A stretch of 64,000 nt of DNA from Tomocerus qinae (lineage: Eukaryota; Arthropoda; Collembola; Entomobryomorpha; Tomoceridae). The stretch lies in assembly GCA_020055645.1 (NCBI GenBank), contig CM034548.1, positions 37,502,296 through 37,566,295 of the forward strand. The letters are read 5' to 3'. The translations under genes and the position numbers were made by a program. The notes beneath the pieces were generated by a model, which saw only the letters and a program-made list of their open reading frames with translations, did no database searches and was not told the DNA's origin. This document shows, piece by piece, positions 27,601-42,600 of this stretch; position 1 is the stretch's first letter; every line of letters begins with the position of its first letter.

Positions 27601-30600
27601 TTAACCAAGAGCATAATTTTAATGGCAAAATCGATTTCAATCGATATTTTAGTATTAGGAATGATTTATTAAGTACTAGTGAGCATTAAAAAGTTTATGT
27701 TGTTATCCATTTCCATATAAATTAATAAAAGTGAGTCTTTGTAACAAATAGAAGTAAAACTCGAAGAGGCTGAAACAATTTCAAACAAAACAAGAGTTTA
27801 TTACGACTATTGCCATTAAAATAAAAAGGTTGAGGACTATGCACAGAGGGAATAAATGGTATGTATGTGTCGTATTTGCCATTCCTAAGGCACGAACTGC
27901 CTGGGATAAGTACATAAGAAGGAGTACAGTTTCCCACTTGAAATAAGACATTCAATGTAAGTTGAGTAGGAAATGGAATGAAAAAAGTCAGGACTTTTCT
28001 CAGTCATTCAAAAGTTAAGAGGATCGAAGATGCGTAGATAGAATAAAAGATAGCTATAGTTTTGTATGCAAACATTCTGCACATACCACGAGTGCGATAT
28101 TTTGATGGAGAGAGACAAGTTGAAATATGTAGTCAAGAGGAAATCAGGGAGGGCTTTGATTTGTGCTTCAATAAAACCTGAATCTGAAAGTTCGACAAGT
28201 TTAAGAAAGAAATCGTAGTGTATATCCACTCTGTGTAAATACAAGAGTCTCAAGTGATTTCTCTGAATCTGGAGCAATTCGATATAATTAGGTATATTTC
28301 AACTATTATATTGCGATTCCATTAAATTAATTTTGATCCAGCTCCTTAAATAAATACGCCATGACTTTTCTAAAACATTGTCAACATGTGTTTAGTGGGC
28401 AAAAGATACACAATAGAAAGCCATGTTTATTTACACGTATACATGAGAGCATATAGATTCGAGGAAGTAAGAGTGGATTTGGAGATCAAGAAACATGATA
28501 ATATAATCTATCTACTAGAAATACTTGAATTGAATTGCGAGGAAAAGTTTGCAGTGGAGGAAGACAGGTACTTGTGTTTTCCCCTCGTTTCGATTTAACG
28601 CTACGTCAAATTTTAAATAAATTACTCTTCGTCTCAATGTTTCTGGTGACAGTTAAGCAAATAAAATATATACAAGAGAGAGTGCTTAGGTATGGAATGC
28701 TTTCTTTTCGTCGCACCTTGTCTACATGCCTTACTTAAAGAGTGATAGGTCACATTAGTAGTCACAAGTGAGTTGAGCACAGAAGGGTGGTAACAACAAT
28801 GACGTATGAGCCAAGAAAGAAAGTAAATGTATCATTCCTTGTCGTGTACTACAAGTTACTATCAACCTTGTATTAGTTACGACTTTCTCCTACTTTTCCC
28901 TTGACGACTTTCTCTCTTCTTTTAACATAATCTACAAAACTTGTGCAATTCAGCTATTCTCCTAGATACAGTATTATTTGTTAGGTAATTGTTTTATGCT
29001 GCTGTACATATATTCGCTGAACCATTTGTCACACAACAACACCTAATCTTTCATTCGTGGGCAAGTATGAGGTCGACCAAAGTTATCTTTTTCATCTCTT
29101 CATCTACCCTTCTACATTATTATAACCAATATATATCTAAGCATAGATAAATAACAGATTTGTTGCTGTTGGTGAAAATTCTAATAAATGAGTATTTGTC
29201 TAATGAATTTTTCATCTTTATGCAGATTTAATTCGACATCCCACAAACTACGTTGGGAACAAGTTCTTAAACTCATTGACGAATCAGGAACTTATGACTT
29301 GACCGAAACAGAGTTGGTGTATGGTGCTAAACTTGCTTGGAGAAACTCGGTCAGGTGCATCGGTCGAATTCAATGGGCCAAATTACAAGTAAGAAAATCA
29401 CGCTTCAAGATTATTGAATTAAGAGTACATAAAATCCTTAAATTTGACACTAGTTTGATGTCATAAAAGTAGATTAGAAACTGTAGTCGGCTAAAAATAT
29501 GTAGTGGAGTATGTTTGGAAGCATCAAGAAAATGAAATGCCTGTGACGTCAAAAAAGGTCGTATGCGAGCAAGGACAATAGAGTAATACAATAGAAAGAA
29601 TAAAATGACAAATAGAGAGTAATACATTCTATGGATGAATGGTTGGGTGATTTTTCAGGTTTTTGATGCTCGAAGTGTTACAACTACAACTGGAATGTTC
29701 GAAGCCGTTTGCAAACACATTAAGTATTCCACCAACAAGGGAAATATTCGGTAAGTTGTTCATTACATTACATTATTTGTTTTCACCATTCCTCACTATT
29801 ATTTATGAATAGCTTTCACATTCTAATATAGACTCACGGCACATGCACTCGATACATAATCTTTCAACACAACCACTTTGCATAACTTCATGTTTCTTTA
29901 TCCGGATATAACGCCTTTGCCCTTAGTAATGTACAATACTACACACAATATGAAATTAGATATTACTAGGCCCCAAGTACTTCCGTTAGTGTAGAAAGAT
30001 AGTAACGTTAACCCAGAGCCGAGTAAAGTTCTTTTTTTGTAGTATGCAAATTATCATGGCATATTATGGAAATATTAAACTTTTCGTCCCAGCTGAAAGA
30101 AAAATGGATTAACGCATGACATTAGGCCAGAGCCACAGCGAGGGAGGGCATGCCCCCAAAATCGAAGAAAAGAAAGGAATTTTTGGCTTAAAACCCAAAA
30201 ATCTTTTTTGTATAGTGTATTTGTCACAGTGCAAAAACAGTGCATATTGTAACTTATAATTTGTCTGTCCCCTCCCGAAATTTTTTTCTGGTCCGGCATT
30301 AGGTACAGGCACGTGCCCACAAATTTTTTAATCTCGGAGTTAGGGGGAACGGTCCTAACTAGTGCCTGAATAGGCAATCCGTTATTGGAAAAAATTTTCT
30401 GACTTGAGGGGGGATGCTGCGTCCCTCCGCTCCTTCTAAATTAATACGTGCCTGATTCAACATATACTTATTTACATACACATAACAACAAAACATGTTT
30501 ATATATAGCGATTAAAAATTGACTCCTAATTCAGATATAAAAGCACCCCGAAACCTGAAATATTAATTTGATTTGTGTGTGGAATATTCTGAGTTCTTTT

Positions 30601-33600
30601 ATGTGAGCAATTGAAAAGAGTGACTCAGTTACACCAGCTTTCTCTTGAAATAACTGGGCTATAGCATTTGTTCCACCAAAGCAGTGAACTTTTAATACAT
30701 TCAGTTGAAATCATAGTATCACAACTGTTCAGCCAGCCAAGGATCAAACAACAGGGATGTTGTAATACTCTGTAGATTTTGCCAGAATACTAGCTCCTAT
30801 TGGGTTACCGTCCTACAGCCCAACTACTTTCAGTTAGCTGGCTATATAGACTCAGTGTACCTACAAAACAACAATTCCAAAGATTGAGAAAATACGATAC
30901 CTACCTACATTATGCCTATGCTCCAGTTGCGGTTATTATATGACATTCCACACCGAACAGCAGAAAATACTATAACTTCATCGACGGCTCAAGGGACAAC
31001 CTATACATACATATTTACTATTCCCAGGTCAATTTCTATTTAAATTGAACTTTGGTTTCGGGTTTCTATTCTACTAGTACAGGATATTGGTATAAGGCAA
31101 CAATGCAAGGAACCTTATTGTCCCATTGGAGAAAGCAAATGACAACATTGACCATACAAGAAAATGTACAGTTTAGAAGAAAATGAAATAAATACCGCTC
31201 AAATTCCATAGTTTTAAATGCGTAAATTTAATCCCTTTTTCACTTGATACTTATTCAATAAAATGTATTTAGGAACACCAAAGTCAACTGACCGTACATT
31301 TTGAGGTTTGTTATAAGTACAGTAAGTACACATCCGAAATTATTACAGTTTTGTAGCTACTTTAACCTTCAGACCTGTTACAATATTACAAAATGCACCA
31401 GAAAGATATTTGCAATTTCATAAGCAGTTCTATTTTATGCCACTTCTTCAAAAAACCTGGCGACATTGTACTTTATAGAGAATCCGATCCGACTAGGAAG
31501 GATTTGATGTCAACAAACAATAATTGCCAGAGGAGAAAGGAATCATCATACAATTACAATTCCTAATGGAAAAGCAAACATGCTGTACTTGAATTAAGGA
31601 CAATGCGATTAGGAATCTTGTAAGAAGTCTTTCAAAAGAAACTTTTAGATATGTTATATAACTTAGCAACTTGGTAGTAGCAGTCTTCATTTTAGTGACA
31701 TGATTCTGGAAAAAGTAATTTAGGAAAAAATTCAGGTAAGATGTGAAGAACGAATTTTGCACAAATGGTTTCGAATTTTGAGTGAGAAATCAAAATGTGG
31801 AAAATCCCCAATTTCTCATGGGGGTAATGAGACCCAGTCGGACTAAAATAAAATCACTCAAAATGGGAAAAATCTTTGCAAATCAAATTAGTTAAACATC
31901 ATAATATATTTTAATTTAGATGGCTATAGAAATACTAAAAAATGCACAGGCAATTTCAATTCATTTAAATTTTTTTTAAATTCTATAATTATTATATTAT
32001 TTTGAATAGAGACTTACTAAACTCAAAATAGAATACTAACTCGATGCTATAAAATTTTTTGCAATTTTACTTAAAATGAGAGGAAATTTATTTTATCCGA
32101 TTTTCATATCCCAGAACCTATTGCTGTTCTATTTTTCCCAGATGGGAAAATAAATTCGGTGGGAAAGAGAAACTCCAAAACCATGGTTATATTCTTGTTG
32201 TAGTACTATTCAGCTATATAGTATCATACTACTACTTTGTCGTCCACATCCCCAATTGCTCTTTTCCAAATCTCATTGACCTTTGAACAAAGAACTGAAC
32301 AGAATGATCTCCAGAGAGTGGAATGAACTGTATTCATGAACATTATACTACTGGCCAGCGGTAGTTTGATTCAACTTGTTGTTACAGTTAATTATTTAGT
32401 TTTGCTTGTTGCCTACATGGAAAGCAAATGCATCGAAATTGGTATATGACAGGAATCAGTTTTAAAAAAGTTAAATGCATTGGGGCGTGATAGACTAATA
32501 GCGAAGATTCGATGGACAGCTTTAAAGCAATATGATATTTTAAATAGTACTTACATTTTTTATTCTTTATTTTTATTATTTTACAAACTATTGTACGAAA
32601 GTTGATTTCAAGTTTGAAATAAAAATCAAGACATCAATATATTATTGAGTTTAAAGAGAAAGTATTCAAAACCGTATTGCTGGAACCGTATTTTAAAGCC
32701 ATGCATGGTGGCTTCGACCTGAATACGTTAGATAAAAGGAAAAGGAGGACCCCTATAGATAAGCAATTCGATTTGATGGCCCAGATTTAGGCTAGTAGTT
32801 TGCCAATGGTAATTTAATGGATGTTAGATGTTGTCTCGCATGGCAAAATTACATTTCCTGAACAATATTGTATGTATTTGTCTGTATAAACACACATAAT
32901 GTACATTGAATTAAACAAAGAACATATTCCAATAACTTACGATGGTTTCTTTGACCTACTATTTACTTTTACATGATGCTTGCACATACTTACATTACCC
33001 AAACGACTTTTATAGCGTTAAAAGCATTATGTAAAAGAATTGCTAATGAGACTAAGATAAAACAAAGTATTCGTAAAAGCATTATTGTCTACACAAAACG
33101 AAACAGGATTTCAAAATCTAATCTAAATAATTTAAGTGTTCACCACTTTTCACGGTAGATCATTGTTTTATTGGTACATTGTATTGTTAGTACTAGGGTA
33201 ATTGTGGAAAACCAATGTGGTACATTCATACTTCATTTTCAAACCGACATTTTGATTAATAACTTTAAAAATTTTGATTAGGCATGATTACTTGAATATT
33301 AATTATGCAGCGTTGCTATTATTCTTGTCCTGAGATTGTCAATAAATTTGTAAGGATAATATTAATGAGCTATATAGTGCTAGTTTCCTTAAATGGTTGC
33401 CACAATCACCCCAGTGGCACTAGTTACTATTGAGTATTGACATACTTGCAATATTTATTAACGTAGCTGGATAGTATGTAAGGTTGGGGTTAAAATATAA
33501 TATGGGATTTTTAAAATTTGGAGTCTAGTAGCAGTTTCATAAATAAAAGCTACAAGTAGACATTTATTGTCAAAATGTAGTAGGAGTAGCAGTGAAGAAA

Positions 33601-36600
33601 AGAATTTCCTGCCTATGGCTGACAGCTTCTATTCAAAACAGTTTAAATAAGAATTTACCGTCAGAATTAGAGCAGGCAGACCATGAAATGATCCATCTTA
33701 TCAAAACAGTTGCAGGTCCTCCTTAAAAATTGAGTGTTATAGTTTATCCATCCAATATGCTTATTACATGCATTGAAATTGAAAAGAATGAAGTCTTTTT
33801 TCCACTGTCAATAAAAAATGTTGGCGAAGGCCGAAAAGATATTTAAATATGCATACGACTATGCTTGCTATTGCCAATTGTATAAAGGTACATAATACGT
33901 TTTTACAATGGAAGCTAATTTTATACTAAATCCATTATTCTATTTCCACATTCGATCCTCGTTCAGTTTAAGGGCTTTTGTAAGAATTGAATCATAGCGA
34001 AAGAAAAGTGTAGCATAACTAAAAGTATTACCTACGTATTCCTTCATTTAAAGTTTTGTGAACTTTGGAGATAAATTGCAACAATGACAGGATTTTGTAT
34101 AAAATCCTGCAAATTGTTGATTTTCATTTATCAATTAGTAAGACAGAATAAAATTGTTCCTCTACAGCCATTATTATACAAGTTAATTATTTATTGCTTT
34201 AAAATAGACAATGAGCTACAGCTTTATATTTTCTTGCTTTATAATACTTAATGCTTAATTACTTCTTATAACAGGTCTGCAATTACCATTTTTCCTCAAA
34301 GGACAGACGGCAGGCACGATTTTCGAATATGGAATCCTCAGATTCTAAGTTACGCAGGCTATCGTAACTCCGATGGCACAATACTTGGTGATCCTGGTAA
34401 CGTCGAATTCACAGAAGTAAATATATTTTTTAATCAACAAATACGCTTGTGTTAATAATTTGTGGAAGAAAATTAAATCGACTTTTTCATTTTGACATTA
34501 AAATTAATTAGTTCTGATAAACTAAAATCGTTTGGCTACTAAATGTTTCCATTGAGTTTGCTATGTATATCTTAAAATTGTGTCTAAGTTAAATGTTGCT
34601 GTATGGAAATGAATAAATGTAAAGTCTATACAAATACATTTTAAAATTGAGAAAAATATTAAATTGAGCAACGGAGCGTTAAAAGTTACTGATAAATGAT
34701 ATAGTTGGTTATAAAATCTTTAGATTGCATATTTCTGATTTGGTTTAATTAATTTTTAGGTCTGCATAAAATTGGGATGGAAGGGAAAGGGTACTAAATG
34801 GGACATCCTACCTCTTGTTCTCTCTGCTGATGGACACGATCCAGAATACTTCGAGATTCCGTCAGAACTTATCTTGGAAGTTCCAATTATTCATCCCAAG
34901 TAAGCTCTTCTTCTGTTATCATTTTATTATTATTCCGAACATCTATTCACTTGGTATGTAAGGCAGCAGACTATATACATGATTTCAAACTGTAATATAT
35001 ATGTTAACCATGGTGGGGCCAGATAAATACTGACGGCGTGATTTCACAAACCTAAGGAAACACAGACAGTGTGGAATGACCGCCATTTAGTGATATTAAA
35101 CTTGCATATAGCTTAATTAGTACTTACACATAGGCATCCAGTGTAATTTAAGCTAAGTTAGCTAGTACAAGATCTATTTATTTGCACGTTTTAAACCATT
35201 AAATCCAATTTTTTATGTTTATAACCTTGAAAATTAAAAGTTATCGCCATATTACGTCATTATTTCATTTAAATCTTGAATTACATGCATAGAATTAATG
35301 TTACAAACCATTTGACTAAATATGTTCTATTGCAACCACCTTAAACTCTTAATTCCATTAGTGTACAATTATCCTTTCATGAAAGCGTCGCCAATTATTC
35401 CTTACGGGCTGTAACCCACGTTTAGTCTTTTCTCAGACGGTTGTGCTTTTAATATTTACCATGGTTTTCGAACTTTTTGATTTTCTCCAAGCGAAAGGGA
35501 TTTACTTCAAATTATTTTATCATGCAACATTTAACAAATAAAAGACTTATATTATATGGGGAAAGAAATTCCACTGCTTTTACGTAGCAATTACAAGAAT
35601 AATCGAAATAACGTAAAATAATGTTCGCTGAAATGACTAGAGCTTTGCCTCATCTTGTAGTTAGCATACATCACAAACACAATTGATGGTATTGCATAAA
35701 CCGAATACCTGCATCAGTATCCAAATAGATAACTTGAATTACTTGGATGCAAATTCTAGTCGCACTAGCAGATAAGTTTGTCTGTAGCTTATCCGTTCAT
35801 CAGTGATATTGCAGTAAATGGTGGAGACTAGACTGAAGGTGTATGTATAGTTGCAGCAGATATTTATTCACACTATATACCTTTGTATGAATGGGTTTTT
35901 ACAGTTTTGAGTGGTTTCCTGAGATGGATATACGATGGTATGCTCTGCCTGCCGTTTCTGGGATGCTTTTTGACTGCGGTGGACTGGAATTCACCGCCGC
36001 TCCATTCAACGGTTGGTACATGGGCACGGAGATTGGCTGTCGAGATCTTGGTGACGTTCATCGATACAACGTCCTTGAGGTAATGCCCCATTTCTACTTG
36101 AACTTTGTTCAGATCTATTTTTACTTTTAATTACACCCCTTGCCTTGTTAGCAATGTGATCTGTCAAGTGTTCTGTCATAATCAAATCCCTTCCATCCTT
36201 TTTCTATCACTTTCTGTTATTTTTCCCCCTACCCGGCTTAAATATATCATATCAATCAAATGTATCTTATATGTTTGAAAACTTATCTCTCCTTAACAAA
36301 CTTTCTGACCAATTCCACCCACACAGATGTTTTCTCGTACTTGAAAAACATTAATTACAGTGTTCGAATTTCCACATGCTGATTGTTTTGTACTATTTAT
36401 AGCTACCAGAAGTTATGTTTGCTAATTTTTTATGATCAAGGGGCTTTAAGTGTATATATAAATAATGCTTTGTTACAGTTTTGTCATATTGAACTTAATT
36501 CTATTTCTACTAATAGTTTTCTATGAAATGGATTCAAATAATGTTATGAATGAAATATTATTTATTCAGAAGCAAAACGTCATATCACTACGACGTCTCA

Positions 36601-39600
36601 TATTATGCATAGCGTACTAATTACTAAATAGCATCATGATCACATATGTGATTAGCTGGACAAGTTGCATGCAATAATTCCGGTGGAAACATTTATCATT
36701 TCATCAGATGGTTTTCTTTCATTTTGTTAACTTCCTGCAATCAACTGTAAAGAGTGGATGCCAATTAAAAGTGATTAATGAGAGTGCCTGAAACGGGTCA
36801 TTATTTACCTTTGCTATTGTAATTAGCACCACAAAGGTTACTTTATGAATCTCATGCCTTGTTGGGAAATGATAAAGTAGTATAACAGTCACAATTTTAT
36901 TCCTATCATTTGTGCATAATGCACAAGTTACCTAGAAATATATTTTCATATCCAGCCTATTGTTTTTTGAATGTTATACTCCATTTTTAAAGAATTAAAT
37001 TCAGTAAACAGAAATAATAAAAATGAAAGCTTTTAAGCTTTAAACATTTTAAAGTTAAAACAATTCGTTTGTAAAAGTATAAAATGCGGAAGGTATAAAC
37101 TGTCAAAGTATTTCCAAGTTGAGAATATTTAACAGAATGTTTTCATGATTGTGTTCAGGAAGTGGCGATGAGAATGGGACTGGATACAAAGAACCCGACA
37201 ACACTTTGGAAGGATCGTGCAATGGTCGAGCTTAACCTGGCTGTCTTATACAGCTATCAGGTGAGTCGTGATTCTACATGAAATCCTCCAAATCGTGTAT
37301 TTGTGTAATATGGAGAAGGCATTGATAGATACTCTCCGAAAGAGATAAAATATCTTTCTCTCACTCTCTGACAGACTTTACGAGAACATGAACAATTCGC
37401 TTTTTACGACATGCAATGAACTTTATGATGTAGGAAGTGGAAGAGATATAACATTCAGCTGTGGAATTAAAAGATTGCCTACATTAGAAAATTGCATGTC
37501 TATGTACCTAACATCTCGGGTTCAATTCTCCTGAGCTGCATTACAGCAATTAAATTGCAGCGTTGCATTACAAGACTCTTGTCAATCAAGGGTGTAGTAA
37601 ACTAGTAATATCATCAAAAAATATACGCTGTCTGTGTTTGAAAGTAGATATTTTTATTTATTGAATGTACAAAGGGATTACATGTACTCACTATGCCAAA
37701 TTAAATTTTCATCAGTGCATCTAGAATTACATGTTCTGAATGTTGAGGTCAAATTGATTAGTATTACATTAGATATTTACTTTGATGTAAAACGTTTCTA
37801 CATGTAGAGAAGAATGTTAGTAGTCTAAGTACAAAGGTATCCGAGAAGTCATTATACTCTATTCTCCAGGGCAGAAAGAAGAGAATCATTTCTATCTAGT
37901 GGAGGTGTTTTCGTATTCATGTAGGTGTGCTTTTAGGCTTTTTATGAAAGGTAATCATCATTATGGAGAGTTTAGTTGGGAGCCGTTTATTCCTAGAGAG
38001 TAGCAGTCTGTGGATAGGTTGTTAATTGGGTGGTGATGATGCAGAAAGCTGGAGTGACCGTGGTGGATCATCACAGCGCATCGGAGTCATTTATGAAGCA
38101 TTATGAGAACGAGATGCGAGTCCGTGGCGGATGTCCTGCTGATTGGGTGTGGATAATTCCTCCGATGTCCGGCTCTGCCACTCCAGTATTCCATCAAGAA
38201 ATGGCCCTATACCACTTGAAACCGAATTACGAGTACCAGGACGCTGCATGGAAAACTCACGTTTGGAAGAAGAGTTCGTCTAGTCAGCGGGATGGAGGCG
38301 GCGGGTCTGGCACCACCAAAAACCGTAAAACGGCTCGACGAAAATTTCACTTCAAAGAGATTGCCCGTGCCGTCAAATTTACGTCAAAGCTGTTCGGGAA
38401 AGCCCTTTCCAAGCGGGTGAAGGCGACTATTCTCTACGGGACGGAGACGGGGAAATCTGAAATGTATGCCAGGCGACTGGGAGAAATTTTCGGACATGCT
38501 TTCAACTCTCAGGTTCGTACTTTTCTTGACTTTGCTTGATAGTCTGATAGCCAAGCGACTATTCTCTCCAACCAAATCCTCTTTTCAAGGGATACGCCTG
38601 CTTTAGAATTTCAGAATGACGTTTTCACTATGATTTGCTTCTAAGTGAATCGGTTGTGTGGATAATGTGCAAGAAGGTCTTGGCTCTGCTACTCTCGATT
38701 TGATCTTCTCCTCCTCACTCCTCCTGTCCTTTATCACTTTTCAACTTGTCAAATTTTCTATACAATATAATATTTCATTCCCTCAACCATTCAACAATCT
38801 AATATTCAACTCCAGAGATACACAGTAACAACTATTCTTACCATCTATGCATATTTAAGCATACGCATAGTATAATAAATTTTTATATGGGATAGTAGTA
38901 CACACAACTAAGGAATTTATAGCTATCTAAGCATCTCTACAAATTACATATTATTCAATATGGACAAGTATAAGTAATATCGGGTCAAGCATTTGCTCTA
39001 TTTGTATAGACACAAATAAACACGAGATATAACAGCAAAAGTATATTCACTCTAATAATTTAAATGTCCAATTGTAATTAATCAGCTCCAAATTTATCAT
39101 AAAATAGAAGTTAATTAAGCATCATGCCCGTTTCGAATAAATTTAGAATTTTACTAGCATATAGATAGCAAAAGTCATTCAACCTTGCTGCTCTATTGAC
39201 TCAGCCAACCTGAACTAACAATTGAGGGGAATAACAGATTGGATCTGTTTCGTGTTTTATCATTGATGTAGTACAGTACGACAAGATGTATCCATATCCA
39301 CTTGCATGCTGTTCGTCTAATAAGTTGTATTCCTATCATTAGAGTTAGGAAGTCATCTCTTTTAGATAGAATTTTCCTACAACTGGATATTGCTATAAAA
39401 CTAAAAAAGCTTAATCGATTTTTAGTAGTATGAAAATGCGAGGCATGATGATACGTTTTCATTCATAATCTAACCTTCCCCTTCCAAAGATGTTAAAAGC
39501 AGAATCGTAAGTAAACCTTAGTGCACACAGCATACATTAAGCCACAGGATCAGGATTGTATTCCTTATTCTGTCCAAAGCAGCTAGTTGTCAACATTATA

Positions 39601-42600
39601 TTACTGTACTGTAGTAGTGACTTATATCGTATTTTTAATATAATTATGATGAGGCTAATATAAATGTAATAGTATGAACCTCCAGATCTGACATCGTAGC
39701 GTTAGGGTTCTCGAAACGTTGAACTTTTTACAGATTCTCTGCGAAATGTGGATTCGCCAGAATTGTAAATAGTTTAGTAGGTACTACATATTAAGACTGC
39801 TGCATTGTAGGCATTGCACTTGTGTGTTGAGCTTGTTGACTGCGGTAATAACTCTTGTAGCAAACATTCAGAACTTGATATCCATTCATAATCCGCCACT
39901 TTTATTCATAGCAAAAAATGCATCTTAACGGAATAACAGGGAGAGTGGTGATATAATGCCCAAAATAGAAATTTTTAACCTTTGTCGCTATAATGTTGCT
40001 TAGGATGCAAATATATGTTATACGACACTCTTCCCCATTTGATAGAAGTTATTTCCAAGCTTCATCTTTCACATTTCATTTTGTATTTCATATGCATATA
40101 CACTTGACACTACCTGTGTACTATTTGACTTACATTTTCTAGTGGTAGCAACTTGAGACTGATATACTCCATTGTGTGCATGTACAGCTGTATCTTTCAT
40201 ATATATGATGGCACCAACCAAAATCCCAACAAATGTATGATATAAAAGCGAATTGTGTATAGGAAAATTTATCACCTTTCAAGTTAGCTTACTACCCCTA
40301 TGGATACCCTGTGCGCTTTACTTTTGAAAACATTTTGACACCCGAGGCTTATCTAAAAATCTCAATCTGGAAATTCAGCCAGTCGTGTGATTTTAATTGA
40401 TGTATACAGAAACTGCAGTTACTACAGAATATTAAAGCCTTAAACATGTTGCTCTAAATGTGGCCAACTTAATTAAGTGGCAGCCCATTTTTAACTCGTA
40501 GTCAATTAAATAAGACAGAAATTTGCATAGCTATTAAGTAAAATGTATTATCTGATAATAGTTCTGAATTTTATGGTAATATACTGTGAATCCAGTTTAC
40601 AAGTGCTTAAAGCAATGTAGTACTGAAAAATACTGAAGTACTTCAACATTCAAATATGTTGCAGTGTTATTAGATACGACTACTTAGTATGCATGACGTT
40701 ATGTTAATATTTTTAAATTATTGCCCTAGTACATACAGTAAAGAACTTTTTCTTGCAATTCTAGATTTCCTCAGCGAGTGACTTATGATTAAAATTCATT
40801 TTCTGTATTTAATAGGTTTATTGCATGGATACCTATGACGTCATCAACATTGAACACGAAACTCTAATTCTCGTAGTAACATCTACTTTCGGAAATGGAG
40901 ATCCACCTGAGAATGGAGAGGTATACAATTTTTGCCCTGCCTAAATGTTTATATTTTTTTTAAGTTATTTGAGAAAAAATCAGATTGGAATTTATTATAA
41001 TATCGACATTTTATTTTAGACTTGTGTTTGTGAATATTTGTGAACATGAAATAAATTGCGATTATTTTAAAGAGCTGATATTAACAAATTTTTTTAGTCA
41101 TTTGCCCACAGTTTATATGCCCTCAAGATGAACCAAGGAAATAATTCTGGAGATGAATATGGAATTAAGTAAGCTACTCTAATCAAAACTATCTTCATAA
41201 GCATAATTTAATCAATAACAGAATTATAGACTAATTTAAATATTTTAAAATGATTTTCAATGGTTTTTAGCATGGCGACATCAAAATCTTTTATCAAAAT
41301 GAACAGCCAGACAGACTCGGTACATTCTTTGGATAGAAAATTCGATCGCACGGATTCTCTGAAAGGAAGCCAAATGTCTGACGTAATGTCAGACGACAAT
41401 TCTGGACCATTAATAAACATCAAGTACACCACAAGTTTATATTGTTGTTAATTCTGGACACGTAGATAAATATTGTGTATATGGGACTAAACTCCCTTAA
41501 CGAGACTTGTCGACTAAGTAACCTATTGCTATTGCTGTCTTGATTTCTCTAGGTTTGCTGTGTTTGCACTCGGGTCCAGTGCTTATCCAAACTTTTGTGC
41601 GTTTGGGCGCTACGTGGATAATCTTTTGGGAGAGCTTGGGGGAGACCGATTAGTAAAGTTAACCTCTGGTGATGAACTTGCAGGACAAGATCAAGCTTTC
41701 CGCAATTGGGCAGCTGAAATTTTTCCAGTATGTTCAACTTAAAGAATATTATCTCGCCCATTTAATAACTACTACTTTCACATACCGCAGCCCACACAAA
41801 CTCGTAGATACTGTTTCCTCGAAAATGTAGCTTTAGTTTCTTCATAAAAAAGACTGTAATTCAAACTTAGCATTGACTTTAAAAGGCCAGATAATTGGAT
41901 GCCCTTTAGATTTGATAGTTTTGTATGGCGAATTTTTGTAGAAGTTTTTCAACATTAAATTGCCCTAAATCACTTATGTAGATAAAAATGGGTTGTAATT
42001 CCATCAGAAAATCAATAAAAAATAATAGTTAAATAGGAATCCATACTCAACTTTTCAGATTAAGGGCAACTAGAGTTCTTAACATTTGAAATGATAATTA
42101 TCTCTCTGTGACAGATTGCTTGCGACAATTTCTGTTTGGATTGCGACAAGAATATGGCTGAAATATCTGCGGCTTTGAAGTCAGATACGCTTTCACCGGA
42201 GTCAGTTCGATTCCTTCCATGCCAAACTTCAGACGAAGAAGTTCAAGGTACTTATATCTTGGAAATCATCTTTGCTTTAAGTAGACTTTTCTTCATTGTA
42301 AGTTTTCCTAGTGGTAATAATTGCAAGGTTGCAAATTCCCTGTGGTAAGAAGCATTAATGAATAAACTACTCAAAATTATAATAAATTGTGAACTGGGCT
42401 GATATCCCCTATACTTCTATTATCAACAAGTAGAAATATTATATAATAAGATGAATAGACGATAATAAGATGAAAAGGGAAAATCGAGATAAAAAGCGTG
42501 TATGAAAAGCTTGCATAAAAGTATACGGGATATTCTTAGAATAGCAATTGGGATTTAAAATTTCCGATATTTCTATGTATATATTTAGACTTTATATTTT

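Noticed and set aside
37508-37530. gggttcaattct resembling a tRNA T-loop
   Set aside because: No cloverleaf arms around it.
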